A stretch of 14,753 nucleotides of DNA from the NCBI GenBank assembly GCA_023253615.1, contig JALRFZ010000183.1:1-14753 (forward strand). The letters are read 5' to 3'. Every line of letters starts with the position of its first letter. Position 1 is the stretch's first letter. Both the position numbers and the translations under genes were made by a program. The notes beneath the pieces are model-generated. The model was not told the DNA's origin and searched no databases. It saw only the letters and a program-made list of their open reading frames with translations. The stretch is from Verrucomicrobiales bacterium. GTDB taxonomy: Bacteria > Verrucomicrobiota > Verrucomicrobiia > Verrucomicrobiales > DEV007. This document shows positions 7,612-14,753 of this stretch, piece by piece.

Positions 7612-9046
7612 ATGAAGCCAGCCCCTCATCCGATCCCTTCCTCCGCCGGAAAGCGCCGCTTCGGCGCCGGAGCCGCCCTCTTGTCGGGGATCCTCACGTT
7701 CTCCTCCGTGGCGGAGGCGTTTGAACGCGTCAATCTCACTTCCACCGGAGGCGAGGCGACCGACGGTGTCGCGTGGACTCCCTCCGCCTCCGCCGACGGG
7801 CGATACGTGGTCTTCACGACGAATGCCACGATGATCCCGGCCGACACGAACTCCGACTTCGACATCTACCTGCGCGACCGAGTCGCGGGCACGACGACCT
7901 GCGTCTCCGTCTCCACCACCGGGAGCCCGGCGGGACAATCCTACAATCCCGTGATCTCCGCCGACGGCCGTTATGTCGCCTTCGAATCCGGGGCCAACTC
8001 CCTCGTCACCGGGGAAACGAACGGCGCTTACGACATCTTCGTGCGCGACCTCGTCAATGGCACCACGGCAAGGGTTCCGGTCTCGTCCCTCGGCACCCAG
8101 GCGGAGAACGGGAGCTGCTCCATGCAGCCCTCGATCTCGGGAGACGGGCAGTTCATCGCCTTCACTTCCTCCGCCGCGAACCTCGTCGCGGACGATACCA
8201 ACAACGACCCTGACATTTTCCTCCACGACCGCCAGACCGGCACGACGACCCGCCTCTCCCGGAACACCGCCGGATAGAAGCAGGATGCCTACTGCGCCAG
8301 CCCCTCGATCTCCGCCGACGGCACCCTCGTCGCGTTTTCCTCCGACGCGGGCACCTCGCGCCCGAGGCGGTCGGCGGAACCTTCAACTCTACTTGCATGA
8401 CCCCGCCACCGGGGAGACGACCCTGATCTCGAAGGGATACGACGGGGTCGAGGGCGACGACGCGAGCTACGACCGGGCTTCCTTCGTCGACGGAGGCGAC
8501 GCCGTCGTCTTCGAATCGTCGGCGTCGAATCTCGTCATCAACGACACGAACCTGACCCACGACATCTTTTACCGCCTGCTCGCCGCCGCGCAGCCCGACA
8601 ATGCCCTGGGCAAGTCCGCCTCGATCGGTGCGGCGGTCGGCGGGGATGTCTACAACACCACCGCGTCCGGCCAGTCGCTGGGACTCCTCTCGAGAAAGGC
8701 CAGCGCGGTGAACGCCTACCTTTTCGTGCAGAACGACGGAAGCGCCGCCGACGCCTTCCGGGTCAGGGGGCAGGCTGGAAACGCCTTCATCCCGCTGAGT
8801 TACTTTGCCGGTGCGAAGAACGTGACCGCTACCGTGAAATCCGGCGCCTACAACACCGGCACCCTTGCCGCCGGGGCGAGCCGTATGCTGAAGAGCGAGG
8901 CAGCCCCGGTCCGGAGCAAGGTCGCGAAGCTGCGGAAAGGGAAGACGGTCGGGCTGCGGAAATCTTACGCGACCGTGATCACCGGCACCTCCGTGGCCGA
9001 CCCCACGAAGCAGGAAGCGGTGCGCCTCGGCGTCGATCACCGCTGA
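7612..9046 (+). pseudogene. exported PD40/TolB-like propeller protein, broken by one stop and two frameshifts
   Basis: The ATG at 7612 opens a signal peptide of about 36 residues ending SSVAEA. PD40-type repeats follow, with SADGRYVVF, SADGRYVAF and SGDGQFIAF. Translation stops at TAG 8275-8277. Past the stop the same frame still reads SPSISADGTLVAFSSDAG. Homology then jumps frame twice: adding one A near 8353 and one C near 8388 restores AGNLAPEAVGGTFNLYLHD, which aligns without a gap to the preceding repeat AANLVADDTNNDPDIFLHD. With those two bases restored, 1437 bases give exactly 479 codons ending at TGA 9044-9046. The last ~150 residues (8591-9043) form a separate beta-rich domain with a basic tail (KLRKGKTVGLRKSY). 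As it stands only a 221-aa fragment can be made. Likely once a secreted binding protein; substrate unknown. Sequencing error is the main alternative. Confidence 0.8.
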
Positions 9047-9063
9047 GACCGCCCCGGCCAAAC

Positions 9064-9124
9064 GACGCCCGCGAATTCGCAATCGCCGGGCGTCAGCCAT
9101 GCCGGTCAACTCCGGGTGCTGACG
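9064..9124. other. two overlapping, mutually exclusive hairpins in an intergenic gap
   Basis: GACGCCCG (9064-9071) pairs perfectly with CGGGCGTC (9087-9094), and CGTCAGC (9091-9097) pairs perfectly with GCTGACG (9118-9124). The two stems share CGTC (9091-9094), so only one can form fully at a time. They lie 18 bases after the broken PD40 gene and 92 bases before the phosphoesterase start. No T-run follows either stem. They could be a transcription end or RNA-processing structure. Confidence 0.4.
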
Positions 9125-9180
9125 CGATGAACCGCCGGGCCAGGCCACGATCCCCGCAACGAAACCGCCACAAGCCACGA

Positions 9181-9215
9181 TTGGGAAAAATGATTCGGAT
9201 CCCTTAAATGGATCC
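9181..9215 (+). promoter_or_regulatory. putative promoter and GGATCC inverted repeat abutting the phosphoesterase start
   Basis: TTGGGA (9181-9186), a 17-base spacer and TTAAAT (9204-9209) form a promoter-like pair whose -10 box ends six bases before the ATG at 9216, so the transcript would begin at or next to the start codon. Two copies of the palindrome GGATCC (9197-9202 and 9210-9215) bracket CTTAAAT, forming a 19-base inverted repeat over the -10 box and touching the ATG. That placement would suit a repressor operator. Matches were found by eye. Confidence 0.35.
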
Positions 9216-10145
9216 ATGCCGCTGGAACTGGGGTCCCTCAATCGCCGACGATTTCTCGCCGGCATGGCCGGAGCGGGCGTCTCCTCCCTCGCGGGGACCG
9301 CCGCGCGGGCGGCCGAGGACATCTCCGCACCCGGCGGGACGTGGGCGTTGCTCTCCGACACCCATATTCCCGCGGAGCTGGGCGAACGCCACCGCGGTGC
9401 CTGCATGGCGGAAAACGCGGGACGCATCGTTTCCGAAATCCTTTCCCGCGACGCCGGGACCGGCGGCGTGATCGTCAGCGGAGATTGTGCCAGGCTCTTT
9501 GGCCGGGCCGAAGATTACCGGAACTTCGCCGGGCTGATCGAGCCCCTCGTCCACGGGCGCCGCGAGCTGCACCTGCTGATGGGCAACCACGACAACCGCG
9601 AGGTCTTCGCCCGGACCTGCGCGACCGCTTTCCCCGACCGGAGCGGACCCATGGGGCGCCACACCGCGTTCCTGCCCTCGGAGCATCTCAACTGGTTCCT
9701 CCTCGATTCGCTCGAGGAAGGCTCGCCCGTCGCAGGACGCCTCGGCCGCGAACAGCTCGACTGGCTCGCGGCGATGCTCGACCGCCATCCTGACAAACCC
9801 GCCGCGGTCATGGCCCATCATCATCTGAAGATCCGCGACGAGAAGGGCCGTGTCTTCAAACCGATGACCGCGCTGCGCGATTCCGCCGAACTCCACGAGG
9901 TGATGAAATCACGCCGGCAGGTGAAGGCCTATTTCCACGGACACACCCATCGATGGGAGATCCGCCGCACCGGCGAGGGCATCCATCTCGTCAACCTGCC
10001 ATCCTCGGCCTACGTCTTTGAATCCAGCCAACCCGGCGGCTGGGTCGAGGCAACGGCGCGGGAGGACGGGATCGACCTGGTGCTCCGTTCGCTCGATCCA
10101 CGGCATGCGGCCCACGGCGTGCGCCACCGCCTGCACTGGCGGTGA
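9216..10145 (+). CDS. Tat-exported calcineurin-like metallophosphoesterase
   Basis: 309-aa protein. Residues 9-32 (NRRRFLAGMAGAGVSS and on to ARAAE) form a twin-arginine signal, so the folded, metal-loaded enzyme is probably exported. The metallophosphatase motifs occur in order: SDTHI (Asp48, His50), SGD (Asp90), GNHD (123-126), AHHH (200-203) and HGHTH (241-245). Together they supply the two-metal centre used to hydrolyse phosphomono- or diesters. Length is typical for the single-domain family. The substrate cannot be read from sequence; related exported enzymes act on nucleotides, phospholipid head groups or other phosphoesters. The GGATCC just before the ATG is not a Shine-Dalgarno. The gene begins a run of three exported-protein genes in the same direction, but gaps of 76 and 99 bases do not prove an operon. 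Confidence 0.9.
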   Translation: MPLELGSLNRRRFLAGMAGAGVSSLAGTAARAAEDISAPGGTWALLSDTHIPAELGERHRGACMAENAGRIVSEILSRDAGTGGVIVSGDCARLFGRAEDYRNFAGLIEPLVHGRRELHLLMGNHDNREVFARTCATAFPDRSGPMGRHTAFLPSEHLNWFLLDSLEEGSPVAGRLGREQLDWLAAMLDRHPDKPAAVMAHHHLKIRDEKGRVFKPMTALRDSAELHEVMKSRRQVKAYFHGHTHRWEIRRTGEGIHLVNLPSSAYVFESSQPGGWVEATAREDGIDLVLRSLDPRHAAHGVRHRLHWR

Positions 10146-10221
10146 GGGTCTCCGCCCCGCTCACCCGATCCGGCGCTCTCCCGCCCGTTGCCTGAAACGT
10201 GGATCTGGTCCATCTTGGCGC

Positions 10222-10722
10222 GTGTCTTTCCCGCTGATCCAGAATTTCTTGCGCTCGCAGACCGGTCTTCTGGCCGGCTTGGTCCTCGCCCTGGCTCCCG
10301 TCGCCGCCCGCTCCCAGGGCTTTCCGCCGGAGTCGCCCGAGCATCAGGCGCTGACCCTCGCGAGCCCCTTCCTCGGCGACGAGGCCTTCAGCCTGCGGCA
10401 GGATTACTGGCGGGGCAAAATCTCGCCCAGCACCGGCCGTGCGGTGAAGCTGCAATTCTTCAAGCGGAACGTCTACCAGCTCTTTTTCGGGGCGACACCC
10501 GCGGACCTGCCGCCGAAATCAAAGCTCGTGCTCCACATCTACAATGCCGGAAACGAGGAGGTCGCGAAGGTCGAAGGCGAGCCCGGAGCCACCGCCGTGG
10601 CGCTCGAATTCAACAACACCCTCGCCACGGGAGTCTACCTCGTGCTGATGCGCATCGAGGCGCCACCCGGCCCCTTCGCCGCGGCCGAGGTGCCCTCGGT
10701 GATGTTCTACGGCTGGAAGTGA
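10222..10722 (+). CDS. small exported protein of unknown family, GTG start
   Basis: 166-aa protein not matched to a family I know. The frame is open from further upstream, but the GTG at 10222 gives MSFPLIQNFLRSQTGLLAGL followed by VLALAPVAARSQG, a convincing signal peptide, and clears the phosphoesterase gene. Upstream, TTGCCT (10188-10193), 17 bases and CATCTT (10211-10216) could be a promoter ending five bases before the GTG. The mature part, about 130 residues, alternates polar and hydrophobic residues (KLQFFKRNVYQLFFG, KSKLVLHIYNAG, ATGVYLVLMRIE), suggesting an all-beta fold, and it ends VMFYGWK. There are no cysteines in the mature part and no catalytic signature. It lies between two probable Tat substrates. 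A small periplasmic binding or accessory protein is a guess. Confidence 0.7.
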   Translation: MSFPLIQNFLRSQTGLLAGLVLALAPVAARSQGFPPESPEHQALTLASPFLGDEAFSLRQDYWRGKISPSTGRAVKLQFFKRNVYQLFFGATPADLPPKSKLVLHIYNAGNEEVAKVEGEPGATAVALEFNNTLATGVYLVLMRIEAPPGPFAAAEVPSVMFYGWK

Positions 10723-10821
10723 GGATGGCGTGGCGCGCCCCCTTTGGACACGCGTCTTTTCGCCTTTCCATGACCGTGTTTTGACTGGCATGCGGTCCGA
10801 TCTCCCGCGAGACTCGTGGAG

Positions 10822-12102
10822 ATGATCCCCGACTCCCTCTCCCGCCGCTCCGCCCTTTCCTGCCTCGGCCTGACCCTTGGCGCCTCGCTCGCCGGACTGC
10901 GCACCGGCACCGCCGCCGACACGCCGAGGCGCGTCCTCCTGCGTTCGTCGTGGCAGACGGTGAACATCGGCGACATCGCCCACACCCCGGGTGTCCTGCA
11001 TTTGCTGGAGCAATACCTGCCCGAGGCCGAGATCACGCTCTGGCCCAGCCGGATCGACAACGGCGTCGAGGAGATCCTCGCGGCCCGCTTTCCGAAGCTG
11101 AAGTTCATCAAGGGCGCCGAGGACCTGAAGCGCGCCTTCACCGAGAGCGATTTCCTCCTCCACGGCTCGGGACCCTCGCTCGTCGCGCAGAAGGACGTCG
11201 AGCGCTGGACCGAGGCGACGAACAAACCCTATGGAGTCTACGGCATTACCCTGTCACGTCGCGGCTCCACCGCCACGGCGGATGTCTCGGATGCCTCCTT
11301 TGCCAAAACGATCGCCGTGCTGAGCGGGGCGCGTTTCGCCTACTTCCGCGATTCGAAATCGCTCGAGCTCGCGAAGGCCTCGGGCTGCACCTCGCCGGTG
11401 ATGGAGTTCGGTCCCGATGGTGCCTTTGCCTGCGATCTGAAGGAGGATGAAAAAGCGACCGCCTTTCTCGAGGCGAACGGACTGGAGGAAGGTCGTTTCC
11501 TCTGCTGCATCCCGCGGCTCCGTTACACGCCCTACTGGCTGATCAAGGATCTGCCGAAGGATGACGTGAAACACGCCCGCAACGAGGCGATGAAATTCCA
11601 CGACCACGATCCGCACCTCGCGGCGATCCGCCTCGTCCTCGCGGAGACGGATCTGAAGATCCTCCTTTGTCCCGAGGATCAGACGCAGATGCAGGTGGGC
11701 AAGGAGCTCTTCCACGACCGCCTCACCGACGAGGAGAAAAAACGCGTCGTCTGGCGTCCCGATTATTGGCTGACGGGCGAGGCCCTGAGCGTCTACGTGC
11801 GCAGCGCGGGACTCTTCGGCAACGAGATGCATTCGCCCATCATGTGCATCGGTCAGGGGATCCCGGCGATCGTGTGCCGTTGGTCGGAACAGACGACGAA
11901 AGGCTACATGTGGTCGGACATCGGTCTCGGCGAGTGGCTTTTCGACTTCGACCGGGAAGAGGACGTGAAGCGTCTCCCCGCGACCGTCCTCGCCATGGCG
12001 AAGGATCCGGCCAAGGCGAAGGAAACCGCCGCCAAGGGCCGTGCTTTCGTCGAGCAGCGCCAGCGGGAAACGATGGCCTTGGTGAAGAAAGAGGTGGGGT
12101 GA
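10822..12102 (+). CDS. polysaccharide pyruvyl transferase family protein with apparent Tat signal
   Basis: 426-aa protein. The ATG at 10822 gives [20 protein letters not shown], a twin-arginine-like leader ending near GTAADT; a GTG at 10816 in frame would add two residues. After the leader, [20 protein letters not shown] is the N-terminal nucleotide-binding style start of the pyruvyl transferase family (PF04230), followed by HGSGPSLV, a central YGVYGITLS, and a second half with [24 protein letters not shown] and [11 protein letters not shown], the block near the C-terminal active site. Known members move pyruvate from phosphoenolpyruvate to sugars of exported glycans in the cytoplasm. A leader for export would be odd, because the donor is cytoplasmic, so the true role may differ. 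Ends 36 bases before the hydrolase gene and may be co-transcribed with it. Confidence 0.75.
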   Translation: MIPDSLSRRSALSCLGLTLGASLAGLRTGTAADTPRRVLLRSSWQTVNIGDIAHTPGVLHLLEQYLPEAEITLWPSRIDNGVEEILAARFPKLKFIKGAEDLKRAFTESDFLLHGSGPSLVAQKDVERWTEATNKPYGVYGITLSRRGSTATADVSDASFAKTIAVLSGARFAYFRDSKSLELAKASGCTSPVMEFGPDGAFACDLKEDEKATAFLEANGLEEGRFLCCIPRLRYTPYWLIKDLPKDDVKHARNEAMKFHDHDPHLAAIRLVLAETDLKILLCPEDQTQMQVGKELFHDRLTDEEKKRVVWRPDYWLTGEALSVYVRSAGLFGNEMHSPIMCIGQGIPAIVCRWSEQTTKGYMWSDIGLGEWLFDFDREEDVKRLPATVLAMAKDPAKAKETAAKGRAFVEQRQRETMALVKKEVG

Positions 12103-12138
12103 CGGCGCGGCGTTTGCTACCTTCGCGCCGCCACCGCC

Positions 12139-13710
12139 ATGAACGATCCCGCTCCCGACGACGCCCCTGCCACGCCTGATCCCGCGCCACGCCGCGGGGC
12201 TGTGCATCACCTCATCTCGTGGAGCAAATTCCTCGCGTGGCTGACGCTGACGGTGGCGGGACGCGTCGCGAGTTTCGCCTTCTTCCTCGTGATGGGAGGG
12301 ATCCTCGCCCTGCTCATCCTCGGCGTCGTCGCGCTGGACCGCCGCGATGATCTCTCGCTCTGGCACACGACGGTGCTGGAGGAGGAATTCACCGAAGACT
12401 CGGACGATGAGACCTTCGCCGACTACCTCGCGAGGGAAGACCGGCTCTTCGAGGAACTGGAAGCGCGGATCTATGACGAGACCGGCGCGGTCGGACCCGA
12501 TGTGATCCATCGTTATCAGAAAGGCAGTCCCGCCGATCCGACCGGCTATGCCTCGAATTGGAACCGCACCTTCCAGCTCGTTCCGGAAGGCGGCGCGCCG
12601 ACCTGCGGCGTGCTGCTCCTTCACGGCATGTCCGACTCACCCTACAGTCTGCGGGCGATCGGCGAGCGGCTCCGCCGCGAGGGAGCCCACGTGATCGGTC
12701 TGCGACTCCCGGGCCACGGCACGGCACCCTCCGGCTTGCTCGAATTCACGCACCGGGATATGGCCGCCGCCGTCGAGCTGGCGATGCGACATCTCCGCGG
12801 GACTCTCGGCGATCGGCCGCTCTATCTCGTCGGTTATTCGAACGGGGGCGCCCTCTCGGTGCATCATGCCCTCGAGTGTCTCGAGGACGAGACCCTGCCA
12901 AAGGCCGACGGCATCGTGCTGATCTCGCCCGCGATCGGGGTCACGCCGATGGCGGCGTTCGCGGTCTGGCAGGGGCGCATCGGCCACTGGCTCGGACTCG
13001 AGAAGCTCGCCTGGAATTCGATCTCGGCGGAGTACGATCCCTACAAATACAATTCCTTTGCGGTGAATGCCGGCGATCAGGTCTACCGGCTCACCGCCGA
13101 CATCGCGAGGCACCTCTCGCGTCTCGATGACGAGGATCGTCTCGCGGGCTTTCCTCCCGTGCTCGCCTTCCAATCCGTCGTCGATGCCACCGTCTCGACC
13201 CCGGCCTTGATCGAGGGACTCTTCTCGAAACTGCCGGGCGAGAACCACGAGCTCGTCCTCTTCGACCTGAACCGCACCGGCCTCATCGAATCCTTCCTCG
13301 CGCAAGATCCCGGAGAGCACCTCGGCGAGCTCATCCGCACCTCGCAAAAGCCCTTTTCCCTCACCGTGCTCCGGAACCGGAACGAGCACGAAACCGCTCT
13401 CGAAGAGCGCCACTACCCGCGCACCGGAGCGACTCCGGAAATCACCGACCCCGGACTCGCCTGGCCGCAGGGGATCTACTCGCTCTCGCATGTCGCCCTG
13501 CCTTTTCCACCGGAAGACCCGCTCTACGGAAACGGCCTCGCGCCCGGCGAGGAAAAGGCCGCCTTCCAGATCGGGAATGTCGTCCTGAGAGGGGAAAAAG
13601 GGGTGATCCGGATCACACCCGTGGACCAGCTCCGCCTCCGCTGGAACCCGTTCCATCCGTGGCTGGAAGACCGGATCGCGGGTTTCGTGAAAAGCCCCGG
13701 GCGGCGATGA
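12139..13710 (+). CDS. membrane-anchored alpha/beta hydrolase
   Basis: 523-aa protein. A charged, proline-rich N-terminus (1-30) is followed by a long hydrophobic stretch (about 34-66) that should span the inner membrane. The acidic linker (EEEFTEDSDDE, 81-91) leads into an alpha/beta-hydrolase core from about residue 155. LLLHGMSDSPYS (159-170) holds the HG oxyanion motif, RLPGHGTAPSG the family loop, and VGYSNGG (231-237) the nucleophile Ser234. FQSVVDATV carries the likely acid Asp349 and YSLSHVALPF the likely His451, giving a complete triad. Fold and triad indicate an esterase, lipase or thioesterase facing the periplasm or cytoplasm; the topology is not settled. The core is longer than most family members because of an insertion of about 60 residues before the histidine. 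No Shine-Dalgarno; a TACCTT box lies 15 bases before the ATG. Confidence 0.85.
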   Translation: MNDPAPDDAPATPDPAPRRGAVHHLISWSKFLAWLTLTVAGRVASFAFFLVMGGILALLILGVVALDRRDDLSLWHTTVLEEEFTEDSDDETFADYLAREDRLFEELEARIYDETGAVGPDVIHRYQKGSPADPTGYASNWNRTFQLVPEGGAPTCGVLLLHGMSDSPYSLRAIGERLRREGAHVIGLRLPGHGTAPSGLLEFTHRDMAAAVELAMRHLRGTLGDRPLYLVGYSNGGALSVHHALECLEDETLPKADGIVLISPAIGVTPMAAFAVWQGRIGHWLGLEKLAWNSISAEYDPYKYNSFAVNAGDQVYRLTADIARHLSRLDDEDRLAGFPPVLAFQSVVDATVSTPALIEGLFSKLPGENHELVLFDLNRTGLIESFLAQDPGEHLGELIRTSQKPFSLTVLRNRNEHETALEERHYPRTGATPEITDPGLAWPQGIYSLSHVALPFPPEDPLYGNGLAPGEEKAAFQIGNVVLRGEKGVIRITPVDQLRLRWNPFHPWLEDRIAGFVKSPGRR

Positions 13711-13718
13711 GCGGGATG

Positions 13719-13753
13719 GGCGGTTTCCCCCGCCGGAGGATCCGCAGATTTTT
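13719..13753 (+). terminator. weak terminator-like hairpin with T-run after the hydrolase gene
   Basis: GGCGG (13719-13723) pairs with CCGCC (13730-13734) around a 6-base loop, eight bases after the hydrolase stop; TTTTT follows at 13749-13753. The 14-base distance from stem to T-run is longer than in a classic intrinsic terminator. A second, imperfect stem (GGATCCGC at 13738-13745 with GCGGATTCC at 13769-13777) overlaps the T-run. Confidence 0.25.
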
Positions 13754-13832
13754 GCCTTGCGGGAGGTGGCGGATTCCACGAAACGCGCTACCCTTCTGGC
13801 TCCCCTCCCTCCTTGCCCCCCGAGCCACGAGC

Positions 13833-14753
13833 ATGAAAGCCACCCGCTATCAGACCGATACCGCCGATCCCACGCTCTTCGCGCCGGGACAACGCTGGAT
13901 CAGCGAGACCCAGGCGGAGTTCGGGCTCGCCCTCATCATTTCGGCCGATTACAGCCAGGTGAAGGCCTTTTTTCCGGCCATCGGCGAGACGCTGACCTAC
14001 GCCTCGCGCAACGCCCCGCTCCGCCGCGTCGCCTTCGAGCCGGGCGACACGGTGCGGGATCAGGCGGGCAAGGCTTTTGTCGTGGCGGAGGTCCGGGACT
14101 CCGAAAAGCGGCTCGTCTACGTCGATGCGGAGGGGAACGAGCTGCCCGAGAGCCAGCTCTCCGACACGATGAACGTGCAGCGGCCGGAGCAGCGCCTCCT
14201 CTCCGGCGTCAGCGACGATCCCCGCCTCTGGGCGTTGCGACAGTGGGCGATCCGCGCCCAACACGAGGCCCGCGCGAGCGACGTCCGCGGCTTGGTCGGC
14301 GGGCGCATCTCGCTCATCCCGCACCAGCTCTTCATCGCCGAGGAAGTGGCGAACCGAGCCGCGCCACGCGTCCTGCTGGCCGACGAGGTCGGCTTGGGAA
14401 AAACGATCGAGGCCTGTCTCATCCTCCATCGCCTCCATCTTTGCGGCCGGGCCTCGCGCGTGCTCATCCTCGTGCCCGACGCGCTCGTGAACCAGTGGTT
14501 CGTGGAGCTCTACCGCCGCTTTTCCCTCTCTTTCGCGATCTACGATGAAGAGCGAGCACTCTCCATCGAGACCGGTGGAAAAACCGAGGGCAGCGAAGGG
14601 GGCGACCCGGTGAATCCGTTCTTCGACGACCAGTTCATCCTCTGCGCGACCTCGTGGATCGCCTCACATCCGAACCGCGCCGCCCAAGCCGCGGCGGGGG
14701 CGTGGGATCTCCTCATCGTCGATGAGGCGCATCACCTCGAGTGGAGCCTCGAA
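13833..14753 (+). CDS. rapA: RapA (HepA) RNA-polymerase-recycling Swi2/Snf2 ATPase, 3'-truncated by window edge
   Basis: RapA is a Swi2/Snf2 ATPase that binds RNA polymerase and helps release it from stalled post-termination complexes. The first 307 residues are present, about a third of the usual ~970. After a 15-residue extension, GQRWISETQAEFGLALI matches the RapA N-terminal Tudor-like domains. SLIPHQL and APRVLLADEVGLGKTIEA (Walker A, 184-191) follow, then RVLILVPDALVNQWFVE, NPFFDDQFILC and the DEAH box (WDLLIVDEAHHLEWS, 297-300). The order and wording follow RapA closely rather than generic Snf2 helicases. The ATG at 13833 was chosen because it precedes the conserved start with no better upstream codon; the spacing to a CTACCCTT box (13788-13795) is 37 bases. 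The frame is open to the last base. Confidence 0.93.
   Translation, partial: MKATRYQTDTADPTLFAPGQRWISETQAEFGLALIISADYSQVKAFFPAIGETLTYASRNAPLRRVAFEPGDTVRDQAGKAFVVAEVRDSEKRLVYVDAEGNELPESQLSDTMNVQRPEQRLLSGVSDDPRLWALRQWAIRAQHEARASDVRGLVGGRISLIPHQLFIAEEVANRAAPRVLLADEVGLGKTIEACLILHRLHLCGRASRVLILVPDALVNQWFVELYRRFSLSFAIYDEERALSIETGGKTEGSEGGDPVNPFFDDQFILCATSWIASHPNRAAQAAAGAWDLLIVDEAHHLEWSLE

Noticed and set aside
7973..9046. 357-aa open frame taken as an independent gene
   Set aside because: Its first part is an out-of-frame reading of the PD40 gene; only the part after about 8388 is genuine, as the pseudogene's C-terminus.
8162..9427. 421-aa minus-strand open frame across the PD40 3' end and phosphoesterase start
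   Set aside because: Composition is that of a shadow frame, and it covers two well-supported plus-strand sequences and an intergenic gap.
11254..13779. Long minus-strand open frames opposite the pyruvyl-transferase-like and hydrolase genes
   Set aside because: No recognisable motifs; the plus-strand genes have full domain signatures.

Overview
The window is GC-rich bacterial chromosome. The protein families point to a verrucomicrobial genome: exported PKD/metzincin metalloprotease, NHL and PD40 propellers, a sialidase-like lipoprotein, Tat-exported enzymes, and almost no Shine-Dalgarno sequences ahead of start codons. The phylum is inferred from gene content and style; nothing in the window proves it.

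Layout. (1) 1-1250 (+): argH, missing about its first 48 residues because the window starts inside it. (2) 1268-2123 (-): a gene graveyard. The first ~80 codons of an NHL-repeat secreted protein, with a nonsense codon 5, are joined directly to the C-terminal half of a LysR-type regulator that also carries a frameshift. (3) 2244-4244 (-): an intact 666-aa exported zinc metalloprotease with PPC, PKD and C-terminal Ig-like domains; it looks more A/T-rich than its surroundings. (4) 4245-4383: an AT-rich divergent control region. (5) 4384-9046 (+): three consecutive exported beta-propeller genes: a sialidase/BNR lipoprotein, an intact six-bladed NHL protein with a strict 60-residue period, and a PD40/TolB-like gene broken by one stop codon and two single-base deletions. 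(6) 9216-12102 (+): a Tat-type calcineurin-like phosphoesterase, a 166-aa exported protein of unknown family with a GTG start, and a polysaccharide-pyruvyl-transferase-family protein with an apparent Tat leader. (7) 12139-13710 (+): a membrane-anchored alpha/beta hydrolase. (8) 13833-end (+): rapA, cut by the window end.

The genes do not form an obvious pathway. ArgH and RapA are housekeeping proteins. Between them lies an accessory block made almost wholly of exported envelope proteins, with active gene decay (three pseudogenes). No CRISPR array, prophage, transposase, toxin-antitoxin pair or recognisable defence system is visible, and I do not see a convincing new multi-gene system.

The most interesting signals are: the NHL-LysR deletion fusion and its inverted intact paralogue about 3.9 kb away; the PD40 pseudogene, whose reading frame can be reconstructed exactly; a recurring promoter geometry that would give leaderless mRNAs; an exported member of a normally cytoplasmic transferase family; and hairpin elements in two intergenic gaps.
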